Below are positions 1-6,550 of a DNA stretch of 10,473 bases, in pieces; the first letter of the stretch is position 1; every line of letters starts with the position of its first letter. The position numbers were made by a program, and so were the translations under genes. Source of the stretch: Deinococcus sp. (lineage in GTDB: Bacteria > Deinococcota > Deinococci > Deinococcales > Deinococcaceae); NCBI GenBank assembly GCA_030524065.1, contig JAUNHF010000040.1, positions 1 to 10,473 on the forward strand, in the 5' to 3' direction. The notes under the pieces are model-generated. The model did not search any database and was not told the DNA's origin. It saw only the letters and a program-made list of their open reading frames with translations.

Positions 1-2
1 TG

Positions 3-179
3 TTGGTTTTTGCCGTCTGGAACGAGGTCGAACTGAAGTTGTCACCTACTGAGCTACACGAGTATCAATGGCCAACCGGATATCCATTAAGTGAACCGCC
101 TGAGCAAAGTCCAGCCCACCGGGCTGGTTTTTCTTTGCCCTCTCTAGCCCCCGCCTCACCCGCCGTGCCCTATAACTAG
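3..179 (+). CDS. Possible 3' end of an upstream gene (doubtful)
   Basis: One forward frame is open from the left edge to TAG at 177-179 (58 codons). Its first ~30 residues (containing VFAVWNEVELKLSP and ELHEYQW) look protein-like and faintly recall the C-terminal part of Nudix hydrolases; this is a guess by eye. The frame runs straight through the terminator hairpin at 111-127, which is unusual for a real coding end. The other two forward frames stop at 34-36 and 50-52, so the true upstream gene could end there instead. The stretch to about 110 is visibly poorer in GC and uses codons such as TTA, AGT and CTA that are rare elsewhere in the window. It could also be non-coding 3' UTR. Confidence 0.22.
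   Translation: MVFAVWNEVELKLSPTELHEYQWPTGYPLSEPPEQSPAHRAGFSLPSLAPASPAVPYN
111..135 (+). terminator. Rho-independent terminator
   Basis: A perfect 7-bp stem, CCAGCCC (111-117) with GGGCTGG (121-127), closes a 3-nt loop (ACC). It is followed at once by TTTTTCTTT. This is a textbook intrinsic terminator on the + strand. It ends whatever transcript enters from the left edge and insulates the gene that starts at 187. Confidence 0.88.
171..176 (+). promoter_or_regulatory. -10 box of the Wzy_C-type gene
   Basis: TATAAC matches the bacterial -10 consensus at five of six positions. It lies 10 nt before the ATG at 187, so transcription would start about 2-4 nt before the start codon and give a nearly leaderless mRNA. 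No convincing -35 box is seen. The preceding terminator supports a new transcription unit here. Confidence 0.55.
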
Positions 180-186
180 GGCCGCC

Positions 187-1596
187 ATGCCTGCTTCCCT
201 CAGCGCCCGCTTCCAGCCCCTCCACGCCTTTGTCGGCACCGACGCCTACTGGCTAGCCGTGGGGCTGCTGGCGTTCCTGACGGTGGTGCCGGGCGCAAAC
301 AGTGAAGGCTACTTCCAGACCGGCAAGCTGTTTGTGCTGGCGGCAGTCACGCTGCTCACGGGCACTTACCTGTGGCTGCACCGCGCCCGCTTCCGCTTCA
401 GTGCGCCGCGCCCGGTGCTGTGGCTGGCGCTGGGCTACGTCGCCTGGATGACCCTGACCAACACGCTGCTGTCGTCTCAGCCGGGGACGACGGTGCTCGG
501 CTGGCCGGGGTGGCGCGGCGGGCTGCTGACCAACGCCATGTACTGGGGGCTGTTCCTGCTGATGCTGCACCGGCCCAAGGATGACCACGAGCGCCGGCCC
601 TGGCCGCTGCTGCTGGGCTTTCTGGCACTGGTCAGCTTGTGGTCCACCGCTGAATTCCTGGGGCTGCGTCCGTGGCTGGGCAACACGCTGCTGGGGGCGG
701 TGCAGGGCGATTTCCGGGTCACCGCCTTTCCCATCCTGACGGTGGGGAACTCGGGGTGGATTTCGGGCCTGTGGCCGCTGCTGGCCCCGCTGGCGCTGGT
801 CTTTGCCCGCACGCGGCGCTGGGCGGCCCTGCTGCCCACACTGGCGCTGCTGCTGCTGGGCGTGGCGTCCACCCAGGGGAACCTCGCGGCGCTGGTCTTC
901 TCGGGGCTGATGGTGCTGTTTGCGGGCCTGACCGTGCGGCGCAGTGTGCCCGCCGCCCTGCTGCTGGCCGCCTGCGCCCTGCTGCCGGCCCCGGTCACGT
1001 CGGGGCTGGTGGACCTGAACGCCCAGCTGCGGAGCGCGGGCCAAGTCACCGCAGAACAGGAAAACCAGTTCACCGCGCAGGCCACCGGGCAGACCACGTC
1101 CGAGCGGCTGCTGATTTTTACCTCCGGGCTGCGCAGTGCCGCCGAGCGCCCACTGACCGGCTGGGGCTACGAAACCTTTCACAACAACTTCTACGGGCAC
1201 CTGTCGGCGCAGGAGCGCGAGCCACTGCTGCGCCGCATCATCAATGCCGCACCAGACGAGCAGGTGGGCATGAGCGGCCTGGCCGTGGTGGCCCGGCCGG
1301 CGGACGGGAGCGGCGCCCCCCGCGAGACCACCCTCCTGATGGTCAAGCCACACAACTACCTGATTGAGGAACTGTACAGCAACGGCTTTACCGCGCTGCT
1401 GTTCTTGGTGCCGCTGCTGGGGCTGCTGGCCCGCGAGCTGCTGCGGGCCCGCACCGAGCTCACCCTCTTTGCCCTGCTGGCCTGGCTGGGCTACGGCGGC
1501 TACCTGATGGGCTGGTTCCTGAACCCCTCGGTCACGCCGCTGGCCCTGGCGATTCTGGCGCTGGGCCTACGCAGTGCCGACCGCGCCAAAGGCTGA
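187..1596 (+). CDS. O-antigen ligase / polymerase-type (Wzy_C) membrane protein
   Basis: A 469-residue polytopic inner-membrane protein with roughly 11-13 hydrophobic segments: about 22-38, 46-63, 76-92, 113-127, 139-157, 180-206, 212-228, 231-250, 256-272, 395-415, 424-443 and 447-462. A large hydrophilic loop spans about 273-390. Within it, SERLLIFTSGL followed by ERPLTGWGYETF (about 305-331) and KPHNYLIEELYSNG (387-400) match the paired motifs of the O-antigen ligase/Wzy_C family. R307 and H389 sit at the usual catalytic positions. Family members transfer or polymerise undecaprenyl-linked glycans, or glycosylate pilins, on the outer face of the inner membrane. Deinococci are thought to lack LPS, so the acceptor is probably a surface polysaccharide, teichoic-like polymer or protein; no glycan genes are adjacent to decide. 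The start is set by the -10 box at 171-176. It appears monocistronic, with 85 nt before the next start. Confidence 0.85.
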   Translation: MPASLSARFQPLHAFVGTDAYWLAVGLLAFLTVVPGANSEGYFQTGKLFVLAAVTLLTGTYLWLHRARFRFSAPRPVLWLALGYVAWMTLTNTLLSSQPGTTVLGWPGWRGGLLTNAMYWGLFLLMLHRPKDDHERRPWPLLLGFLALVSLWSTAEFLGLRPWLGNTLLGAVQGDFRVTAFPILTVGNSGWISGLWPLLAPLALVFARTRRWAALLPTLALLLLGVASTQGNLAALVFSGLMVLFAGLTVRRSVPAALLLAACALLPAPVTSGLVDLNAQLRSAGQVTAEQENQFTAQATGQTTSERLLIFTSGLRSAAERPLTGWGYETFHNNFYGHLSAQEREPLLRRIINAAPDEQVGMSGLAVVARPADGSGAPRETTLLMVKPHNYLIEELYSNGFTALLFLVPLLGLLARELLRARTELTLFALLAWLGYGGYLMGWFLNPSVTPLALAILALGLRSADRAKG

Positions 1597-1668
1597 CAGT
1601 TGCTGAGAAGCAGGAGTGGGGTCCAGCAGTGAGGCGAACCCTTGGCCCGGCGCACGGCGGCCACCCTC

Positions 1669-1674
1669 TACACT
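1669..1674 (+). promoter_or_regulatory. -10 box for a leaderless methyltransferase mRNA
   Basis: TACACT (TAnnnT type) is followed by exactly 7 nt and then ATG at 1682. This spacing puts the transcription start on or next to the A of ATG, the leaderless arrangement well known in Deinococcus. It also decides the start codon against the in-frame upstream GTG at 1616. No clear -35 box is seen. Confidence 0.7.
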
Positions 1675-1681
1675 GTCCTCC

Positions 1682-2467
1682 ATGCAGCAACCTCCCTTTA
1701 CCGCCCTGGCAGCGGTTTATGACACCATGATGGAAGACGTGGAGTACGACCACTGGGCCGACTTCATCCTGACCTATGCCCGCGACCAGGGCCTGAGCGG
1801 CGGGCGGGCGCTGGACCTCGCCTGCGGCACCGGCGGCCTGACCCGCGAGCTGCTAAATGCGGGCTGGGAGGTGACCGGCCTGGACGGCTCGGCCGAGATG
1901 CTGGAGATGGCCCGCGCCCGGCTGCCCCAGGGCACGCCGCTGGTGCAGGGCGACCTGCGGACCTTTGCACTGGAAGAACGTTTCGACCTGATCACCTGCG
2001 TGTTTGACAGCCTGAACAACCTGCTGAGCGCAGAAGAACTGGGGCAGGCCTTCGCGCGGGCGGCGGCCCACCTGCGCCCCGGCGGGCTGCTGGCCTGCGA
2101 CCTGAACACCCGTCTGGGCGTGCGCGAACTGTGGGACGGCGACGTGATGGAAGGCGTGGCGCCAGCAAGGGACGGCAGCGAAGTGCACTACCACTGGTCG
2201 CACACCTTTGACAGCGAAGCGGAACTGGGCGTGGTGCAGGCCCTGTGCCGCGTCGTGCGTGACGGCGGCGAGGTAGAAGAGTTTATAGAGATTCACCGTG
2301 AGCGCGGCTATGACGCAGCCGAGGTCGAACCGCTGCTGCGGGCCGCCGGATTTGCCCGCTGGGACATCACGGAGTATCCCGACTACGCCGCGCCGCAGGA
2401 GGACACCCCCCGCATCTGGGTGCTGGCCTGGAAGGGCGAGCAAGCGGAGCAAGGTGAGGGAGCATGA
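1682..2467 (+). CDS. Class I SAM-dependent methyltransferase, YqeM-like
   Basis: A 261-residue Rossmann-fold methyltransferase. The N-terminus, [20 protein letters not shown] (6-25), resembles the opening of the B. subtilis YqeM group. Motif [10 protein letters not shown] (44-52), binds S-adenosylmethionine; VTGLDGS (64-70) is the acidic motif II that contacts the ribose; GDLRTF (90-95) and [14 protein letters not shown] (101-114) follow. The substrate cannot be told from sequence, since members act on small molecules, tRNA or lipids. An in-frame GTG at 1616 would add 22 residues of low-complexity character, but the leaderless promoter at 1669-1674 favours ATG 1682. The stop codon overlaps the gpsA start (ATGA at 2464-2467), so the two are translationally coupled and form an operon. 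Confidence 0.85.
   Translation: MQQPPFTALAAVYDTMMEDVEYDHWADFILTYARDQGLSGGRALDLACGTGGLTRELLNAGWEVTGLDGSAEMLEMARARLPQGTPLVQGDLRTFALEERFDLITCVFDSLNNLLSAEELGQAFARAAAHLRPGGLLACDLNTRLGVRELWDGDVMEGVAPARDGSEVHYHWSHTFDSEAELGVVQALCRVVRDGGEVEEFIEIHRERGYDAAEVEPLLRAAGFARWDITEYPDYAAPQEDTPRIWVLAWKGEQAEQGEGA
2451..2459 (+). promoter_or_regulatory. Ribosome binding site of gpsA
   Basis: AAGGTGAGG lies inside the end of the methyltransferase gene. Its AGGTGA core (2452-2457) is 6 nt from the gpsA ATG at 2464. Such Shine-Dalgarno sites are seen here mainly before second genes of operons, whereas first genes rely on leaderless starts. Confidence 0.7.
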
Positions 2468-3432
2468 CGCCGAAAGTCGCCGTACTGGGCGCCGGCGGCT
2501 GGGGCACCGCGCTGGCGCTGGCCCTGCTGCGCGCTGGGCAAAGTGAGGTGACCCTGTGGGCCAGGCGGGAAGAAGCGGCCCAGGAGCTGCGCGGGCGGCG
2601 GGAAAACGTGCCTTATCTGCCGGGGGTTCCGCTGCCCGCCGGGCTGCACATCACGTCCACTCTGGCAGAAGCGGTGGCCGGAGCCGAGCTGGCCCTGGTG
2701 GTCACCCCCAGCGTGGGCGTGCCGGAGTTGCTGGGCGCCTTGCCGCCGCAGCTGCCGCTGGTGCTGTGCGCCAAGGGCTTAGGGCCGGGCGGTGAGCGCC
2801 TGGGCGAGCTGGCGCGGGCACGGGGCTTTGCGCGGCTGGCGGTGCTGAGCGGCCCCAATCACGCTGAGGAAATCGGGCGGGGGCTGCCCGCAGCCACCGT
2901 GATTGCCAGCGATGACCCCGCGCTGGCCGCCCGCGCCCAGGCCCTGCTGCGCTCGCCCAGTCTGCGCCCCTACACCTCCAGCGACCCAGTGGGCGTAGAG
3001 CTGGGCGGCGCGCTGAAAAATGTGCTGGCGGTGGCCGCCGGCATGGTGGACGGCCTGCGCCTGGGCGACAACGCCAAAGCTTCGCTGCTCACACGCGGCC
3101 TGCCCGAAATGGCCCGCTACCTCGCCTGGGCCGGGGCGCAGCCGGGCACCCTGTACGGCCTGAGCGGCCTGGGCGACCTGATGGCGACGGCGGGCAGCCG
3201 GCACTCGCGCAACCGGGCGGCGGGCGAGGCGCTGGCGCTGGGCGAGCAGCCTGAGCAGGGCGGCAAAGTGGTCGAGGGCCTACGCACTGCCCGGCTGCTG
3301 CACGACTGGGGCGAGCAGCACAGCACCGAGCTGCCCATCATTCACGCCGTATCGCGGGTGGCGGCGGGCGAGTGGACCCCACAGCAGGCCGTGGGCGCAC
3401 TGATGGACCGCGCAGCCAAAGCCGAAGCGTAG
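2464..3432 (+). CDS. gpsA: Glycerol-3-phosphate dehydrogenase [NAD(P)+]
   Basis: A 322-residue cytosolic enzyme that reduces dihydroxyacetone phosphate to sn-glycerol 3-phosphate, the backbone precursor for phospholipids. The dinucleotide-binding motif GAGGWG is at 9-14, close to the N-terminus as in GpsA proteins. Further family signatures are CAKGLG (102-107), SGPNHAEEI (129-137), the catalytic-lysine motif GALKNV (182-187, K185), [13 protein letters not shown] (230-242) and SRHSRNR (245-251). Length is normal for the family and nothing looks broken. It overlaps the upstream methyltransferase by 4 nt and has a good Shine-Dalgarno site. The 51 nt to the convergent HAD gene hold no hairpin I can recognise. 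Confidence 0.97.
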   Translation: MTPKVAVLGAGGWGTALALALLRAGQSEVTLWARREEAAQELRGRRENVPYLPGVPLPAGLHITSTLAEAVAGAELALVVTPSVGVPELLGALPPQLPLVLCAKGLGPGGERLGELARARGFARLAVLSGPNHAEEIGRGLPAATVIASDDPALAARAQALLRSPSLRPYTSSDPVGVELGGALKNVLAVAAGMVDGLRLGDNAKASLLTRGLPEMARYLAWAGAQPGTLYGLSGLGDLMATAGSRHSRNRAAGEALALGEQPEQGGKVVEGLRTARLLHDWGEQHSTELPIIHAVSRVAAGEWTPQQAVGALMDRAAKAEA

Positions 3433-3483
3433 GCAAGCGGCAGAGACGGCGGCGCACAGGCCCGCCCATCCCTTCGTCAGCCC

Positions 3484-4152
3484 TTATACCCCCAGTGCCG
3501 CTTGCAGTTCAGCGTGGCTACCCACCGTCCGCTCGGCTCCAGCCTCCAGCAGCGCGGCGGCCAGGGCCGGGTCGTGGTGGGTGGCGGTGATACCCCATAC
3601 GCGGCAGCCTGCCGCCACCGCTGCACGCACCCCCACCAGGCTGTCTTCAACGACCAGGCAGCGGGCCGGGTCCAGGCCCAGCGCCTGCGCCGCGTGGCGG
3701 TAGAGGTCTGGCTCCGGCTTGGCGCGGCCCCCCACGTGCGAGGGGTTGTAGGCGTGCTTCCCGAACAGGTCGCTCAGGCCCACCTCGCCCAGCTTGAACA
3801 CCATTTCTTCCTGGCCGCTGTTGGTCGCCAGGGCCAGCGGTACACCGGCGGCGCGCAGGCGGCTCAGCGTTTCTGCGGCGCCCGGAATGACGGCACCGGG
3901 ACCAAATGCCTTCACAAAGCGGCGGTTGAGGTCCTCGGTAAAGCCGGGCTGCGGCTCCCAGCCGTGCTCCTCGCGCAGCCAGCGCAGCAGCATGGCGTTG
4001 GTCAGGCCGTTGCCGGCGTCCATCAGCGCCTGGCGGCCAATGCGCTCTCCAGCCTCACCCATCGCGCCCACCCAGGCGTCGTAGGCGATGCCTTCGGAGT
4101 CAATCAGCACGCCATCAAAGTCAAAAATGACTCCGGCAAAGTCGCCCAGCAT
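3484..4152 (-). CDS. HAD-superfamily phosphatase (phosphoglucomutase/phosphatase subgroup)
   Basis: A 222-residue HAD hydrolase with an alpha-helical cap. Motif I is FDFDGVLIDSE (10-20), with nucleophile D11 and acid/base D13. Motif II is LATNS (108-112, T110), motif III is KPEPD (145-149, K145) and motif IV is VVEDS (167-171, E169-D170 for Mg2+). The GVLIDSE and KPEPD forms are typical of small sugar-phosphate phosphatases and beta-phosphoglucomutase relatives; the exact substrate is not predictable. The gene follows the HIT gene on the same strand. A GTG at 4164-4162 overlaps the HIT stop as GTGA and would add four residues, so the real start may be 4164. The in-frame sequence still further upstream lies inside the HIT gene and is not part of this protein. 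Position downstream of a HIT hydrolase suggests a shared role in nucleotide or phosphoester clean-up (inference). Confidence 0.92.
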   Translation of the reverse strand: MLGDFAGVIFDFDGVLIDSEGIAYDAWVGAMGEAGERIGRQALMDAGNGLTNAMLLRWLREEHGWEPQPGFTEDLNRRFVKAFGPGAVIPGAAETLSRLRAAGVPLALATNSGQEEMVFKLGEVGLSDLFGKHAYNPSHVGGRAKPEPDLYRHAAQALGLDPARCLVVEDSLVGVRAAVAAGCRVWGITATHHDPALAAALLEAGAERTVGSHAELQAALGV

Positions 4153-4160
4153 CCCCGGCG

Positions 4161-4508
4161 TCACAGCACGTCGCTTTCGGGGCCGTTCTCCCAGCCCGCC
4201 AGAATGTGGATGTGGGTGTGTTCTACCATCATGCCTGCGCCCGCCCCGGCATTGACCACCAGGCGGTAGTCCTGGGCGTGCTGCCGGGCCACCTCGGAAG
4301 CTTTCAGCCACAGCCGGCCCATTTCCTCCGGGTCCGCAATGGTGTCAATGCGCGGGGTCCAGGCTTTGGGAATCACCAGCAGGTGAATGGGCGCTTTGGG
4401 GGCGATGTCGCGGATGGCAATAAAGTCGCTGTCCTCGTACACGATATCGGCGGGAATCTCGCGGGCGATGATGCGCTCAAAGATGCTGGGGTCACGGCCT
4501 TGGGTCAT
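4161..4508 (-). CDS. HIT (histidine triad) family protein, HinT-like
   Basis: A 115-residue protein of normal HinT size. The histidine triad HTHIHIL (97-103; H97, H99, H101) carries the catalytic histidine. Upstream signatures are [19 protein letters not shown] (22-40), IHLLVIPK (41-48) and [11 protein letters not shown] (82-92). HIT proteins hydrolyse nucleoside phosphoramidates and acyl- or aminoacyl-adenylates in the cytosol, usually as homodimers. The ATG at 4508 is fixed by a leaderless-type -10 box 6 nt upstream. An AGGAGGTGG sequence also occurs upstream, but it precedes the -10 box and would not be transcribed from that promoter. It is the first gene of a two-gene unit with the HAD phosphatase. 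Confidence 0.95.
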   Translation of the reverse strand: MTQGRDPSIFERIIAREIPADIVYEDSDFIAIRDIAPKAPIHLLVIPKAWTPRIDTIADPEEMGRLWLKASEVARQHAQDYRLVVNAGAGAGMMVEHTHIHILAGWENGPESDVL

Positions 4509-4514
4509 AGACGC

Positions 4515-4520
4515 AGTCTA
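4515..4520 (-). promoter_or_regulatory. -10 box for a leaderless HIT mRNA
   Basis: On the minus strand TAGACT is followed by 6 nt (GCGTCT) and then ATG at 4508. The 11-mer GCTAGACTGCG here is repeated identically before the lipoprotein gene at 6435. Confidence 0.75.
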
Positions 4521-4602
4521 GCCACCTCCTGCGGCCCACGCGTCATGCGGCAGATGAATCCGCGCTAAGGCCTGCGCTGCACTATCCGGAGTGGCGGCGG
4601 TT

Positions 4603-4608
4603 CATAGT
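4603..4608 (+). promoter_or_regulatory. Candidate -10 box of the SDR gene
   Basis: CATAGT differs from TATAAT at two positions and sits 5 nt before ATG 4614. This again suggests a leaderless start, but the match is weaker than for the other promoters in the window. The HIT start lies 106 nt away on the other strand, so the region is a divergent promoter. Confidence 0.4.
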
Positions 4609-4613
4609 GCAGT

Positions 4614-5606
4614 ATGCGAGTTCCCAAACGATTGCTGCTGGCTGGCGCGGCTGCGGCCCTGGCCGCCCGCCGAACCCTGACCCCCCGCTACGACCTGAGC
4701 GGCAAAAGCGTGCTGATTACCGGCAGCTCACGCGGGCTGGGGCTGGCGCTGGCCCGCGAGTTTGCGGCGCGGGGTGCCCGGCTGACCCTGACCGCCCGCA
4801 CCGCCAGCGACCTGGACGCCGCCGCCGCCGAGCTGCGCGGGCGGGGCGCCGAAGTGGTGGCCGTGGCCGGCGACCTGACCCGCCGCGAGGATGTGGAGCG
4901 GGCCGTTGAGGCCGCCGTATCTGCCCACGGGGCGCTGGACGTCATCGTTCACAGCGCGGGCATGATTCAGACCGGGCCCATCCAGGACATGACCGAAGAA
5001 GACTGGCGCGAGGTGATGGAAATCAATGCGTTCGCGGCGCTGCGCTTGGTCCGCGCCGCCTACCCGCACCTCAAGGCGGCGGGCGGCCGGGTGCTGCTGG
5101 TCACCTCGATCGGTGGCAAGATTGCCGTGCCTCACCTGGGGCCGTACTCCATGAGCAAGTTCGCGGCGGTGGGCCTGGGCGCGGCCCTGCGTGCAGAGTT
5201 AAGCCTGGACGGTATCAGCGTGACCACCGTCTGTCCGGGGCTGATGCAAACCGGCAGCCCCAAGCACGCATTGGTCAAGGGCCAGCACGAAAAGGAATAT
5301 GCCTGGTTCGCCACCATTGACAATCTGCCGCTGGTGTCCATGCCGGCCCCCGCCGCCGCGCAGGGGATGGTGAGCGCGCTGGTGCGCGGCGACGCCGAAG
5401 CGATGATCGGCCTGCCCGCCACAGTGGCCCGCTACGCGCAGGCGCTGGCTCCGCAGCTGGTGGCCGACGCGATGGCCCTGACCAACCGGCTGCTGCCTGG
5501 CCCCACCGGCAACCCGGCTGTCCGGCGCGGCGCCGACGCCGAAAGCGAACTGACCCGCAGCAACCCCATCAAGCAGGCGGCGGAGCGGAAGTTCAATCAG
5601 GAATAG
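4614..5606 (+). CDS. Short-chain dehydrogenase/reductase (SDR) with hydrophobic N-terminus
   Basis: A 330-residue classical-type SDR oxidoreductase using NAD(P)(H). The cofactor motif TGSSRGLG is at 36-43; an Arg after the second Ser and ARTASDL (61-67) suggest NADP preference (inference). The usual NNAG motif appears as HSAG (113-116). The active-site set is N138, S165, Y178 and K182 (YSMSK, 178-182), followed by VCPGLMQT (206-213). The protein is about 80 residues longer than a typical 250-residue SDR. Part of the excess is a hydrophobic N-terminus ([14 protein letters not shown], 7-20) that may anchor it to the membrane; the rest is a C-terminal extension rich in polar residues. The substrate is unknown. 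It appears monocistronic and is convergent with the pyrophosphatase-like gene. Confidence 0.92.
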   Translation: MRVPKRLLLAGAAAALAARRTLTPRYDLSGKSVLITGSSRGLGLALAREFAARGARLTLTARTASDLDAAAAELRGRGAEVVAVAGDLTRREDVERAVEAAVSAHGALDVIVHSAGMIQTGPIQDMTEEDWREVMEINAFAALRLVRAAYPHLKAAGGRVLLVTSIGGKIAVPHLGPYSMSKFAAVGLGAALRAELSLDGISVTTVCPGLMQTGSPKHALVKGQHEKEYAWFATIDNLPLVSMPAPAAAQGMVSALVRGDAEAMIGLPATVARYAQALAPQLVADAMALTNRLLPGPTGNPAVRRGADAESELTRSNPIKQAAERKFNQE

Positions 5607-5625
5607 GCTCAGAAGAAGTGGGTGG

Positions 5626-5645
5626 GCGGCCACGAACTGGGCCGC
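5626..5645. terminator. Weak hairpin between convergent genes
   Basis: GCGGCC (5626-5631) and GGCCGC (5640-5645) can pair around an 8-nt loop, just past the stops of the SDR gene (+) and the pyrophosphatase-like gene (-). On the minus strand it is followed by a pyrimidine-rich CACCCACTTCTTCT. It may act as a shared terminator, but there is no true U-tract. Confidence 0.3.
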
Positions 5646-5659
5646 TCCAGCGGCAGCGC

Positions 5660-6067
5660 CTACTCTTCTGCGTTCAGTCCTTCAAGCCACTCCAGGGCGG
5701 CGTCTGGTCCCAGCAGCCGGGCGCCGCGCTCCGGGGGGAACCAGCCCAGCAGGGCCGCCTGCCCACCTTCATCTGCACCAAAGATGACCTTGTGGTCGCC
5801 GTCGGCCAGCCACAGCAGGCCACTGGGCGTTCCGCTCAGGCGGGTGCCCACCGCCAGCGCCCCTCCCAGCCAGACGGCGTCCACCTCGGCGCTGTCGGCG
5901 GGGTTGTGCAGGCCGGGCAGGCAACCGTAGTTGACCGGCGCGGGCCAGGGCTCGGTGCGGTAGGGCACCACTTCTCCCCCACTTGCCCCGGCCCCGGCAC
6001 GCCATACCCAGCGCCGGGTGTCGCCGCGCCGCCACTCCACCACCCCCAGATACTCAGGCCCGGTCAA
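5660..6067 (-). CDS. Family I inorganic pyrophosphatase-like protein, probably degenerate
   Basis: A 135-residue protein with the skeleton of a family I soluble pyrophosphatase, aligned by eye to the E. coli enzyme. VVEWRRG (9-15) matches the first active-site strand; VPYR (34-37) matches the conserved Arg; PVNYGCLPG (44-52) matches [18 protein letters not shown] (58-68) matches the signature DxDPVDVL; and [11 protein letters not shown] (87-97) matches the D-x-K segment. Several metal or phosphate ligands appear lost: the middle Asp of the signature is A60, the Glu of the KYE motif is not evident, and the Tyr before PCNYG is A43. It is also shorter than the usual ~170-175 residues. It may be inactive, or bind a phosphorylated ligand. 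The start is TTG, overlapping the lipoprotein stop as TTGA, with a strong Shine-Dalgarno site, so the two genes form an operon. Confidence 0.65.
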   Translation of the reverse strand: MTGPEYLGVVEWRRGDTRRWVWRAGAGASGGEVVPYRTEPWPAPVNYGCLPGLHNPADSAEVDAVWLGGALAVGTRLSGTPSGLLWLADGDHKVIFGADEGGQAALLGWFPPERGARLLGPDAALEWLEGLNAEE

Positions 6068-6435
6068 GGCTTCACCTCGTAAAACTCGACCAGCCGCATC
6101 ACGCTGTCGCCCAGGCCCAGCGCAGCGCGGTAGGCGCCCTTGCTTGGGGCTTTCAGGCGGAAGGTGGCCTGCCGCTGCGCTGCGTCCAGATACACCGAGT
6201 CCTGCGCCAGCTGCACTGAGCCGTTGAACCAGGTCACATTCAGGTAGCCGGCTTCAAAGCGGCCCTGGAGCTGCGCGGTCAGCACCAGTTCCTCGCCCTC
6301 GCGCCGGATTTCGGCCCCGAAGATGCGCGGGGGCAGGTTGACCTCGGCCACCGGGGGAATCAGCGGCACGTAGTTGTAGCGGCAGCCTCCCAGCAGGGGT
6401 AGGAGCAGCAGCGGCAGCAAGCGGACCAGGCGCAT
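6064..6435 (-). CDS. Small lipoprotein of unknown function
   Basis: A 123-residue exported protein. Residues 1-18 form a lipoprotein signal peptide: MRLVR, a Leu/Pro hydrophobic core, then the lipobox LGGC (15-18). Cleavage before C18 would leave a lipid-anchored mature protein of about 106 residues. The mature part starts with a Pro-rich linker (about 19-38) and continues with alternating strand-like segments ([33 protein letters not shown]). This suggests a small beta-sandwich or Ig-like fold (inference). I do not recognise the family. The start is set by a perfect leaderless -10 box, TAGACT, 6 nt upstream. It is the first gene of a unit with the pyrophosphatase-like gene. Pairing a surface lipoprotein with a cytosolic phosphate-binding fold has no obvious explanation. 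Confidence 0.8.
   Translation of the reverse strand: MRLVRLLPLLLLPLLGGCRYNYVPLIPPVAEVNLPPRIFGAEIRREGEELVLTAQLQGRFEAGYLNVTWFNGSVQLAQDSVYLDAAQRQATFRLKAPSKGAYRAALGLGDSVMRLVEFYEVKP
6072..6078 (-). promoter_or_regulatory. Ribosome binding site fixing the TTG start
   Basis: GAGGTGA on the minus strand is 4 nt before TTG 6067-6065. It lies within the last codons of the lipoprotein gene. It is the main reason to accept the rare TTG start of the pyrophosphatase-like gene. Confidence 0.7.
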
Positions 6436-6441
6436 GGGCGC

Positions 6442-6447
6442 AGTCTA
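6442..6447 (-). promoter_or_regulatory. -10 box for a leaderless lipoprotein mRNA
   Basis: TAGACT on the minus strand is followed by 6 nt (GCGCCC) and ATG 6435. It shares GCTAGACTGCG with the HIT promoter. No -35 consensus is visible at the usual distance. Confidence 0.75.
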
Positions 6448-6467
6448 GCGGCCAGGGCTGAGAGTTC

Positions 6468-6491
6468 TGGGCCTGAGCAGGGCACGGCCCA
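6468..6491. repeat. Inverted repeat upstream of the lipoprotein promoter
   Basis: TGGGCC (6468-6473) and GGCCCA (6486-6491) form a 6-bp inverted repeat with a 12-nt spacer in the gap between rsmE and the lipoprotein gene. It covers the zone where a -35 box for the lipoprotein would be expected. It could be an operator, or a weak terminator for rsmE without a U-tract. Confidence 0.35.
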
Positions 6492-6509
6492 AAGGCTGAG
6501 GGCGCAACA

Positions 6510-6541
6510 TGGCACTTACGCAAGCGGACACAGGTGTGCCA
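6510..6541. repeat. Inverted repeat downstream of rsmE
   Basis: TGGCAC (6510-6515) and GTGCCA (6536-6541) are complementary across a 20-nt spacer, 10 nt after the rsmE stop. It is a possible transcript-end structure, but no T-run follows on the minus strand. Confidence 0.25.
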
Positions 6542-6550
6542 GGAAAGAGG

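Noticed and set aside
20..62. tRNA-like pieces on the minus strand (TAGCTCAGTAGG and GTTCGA)
   Set aside because: The D-loop-like and T-loop-like words are only about 10 nt apart; there is no room for an anticodon arm, no acceptor stem and no CCA end.
253..1353. Long minus-strand open frame opposite the Wzy_C-type gene
   Set aside because: Its product is Gln/Arg/Gly/Pro-rich low complexity, the usual antisense shadow of a GC-rich gene, while the + strand product has clear membrane segments and family motifs.
1616..1681. GTG start at 1616 for the methyltransferase
   Set aside because: The extra 22 residues are low-complexity, and a -10 box lies between this GTG and ATG 1682, so they would not be transcribed from that promoter.
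3502..4269. Plus-strand open frame of 255 codons opposite the HAD and HIT genes
   Set aside because: No recognisable motif; it spans two well-supported minus-strand genes with intact catalytic residues and is a compositional shadow.
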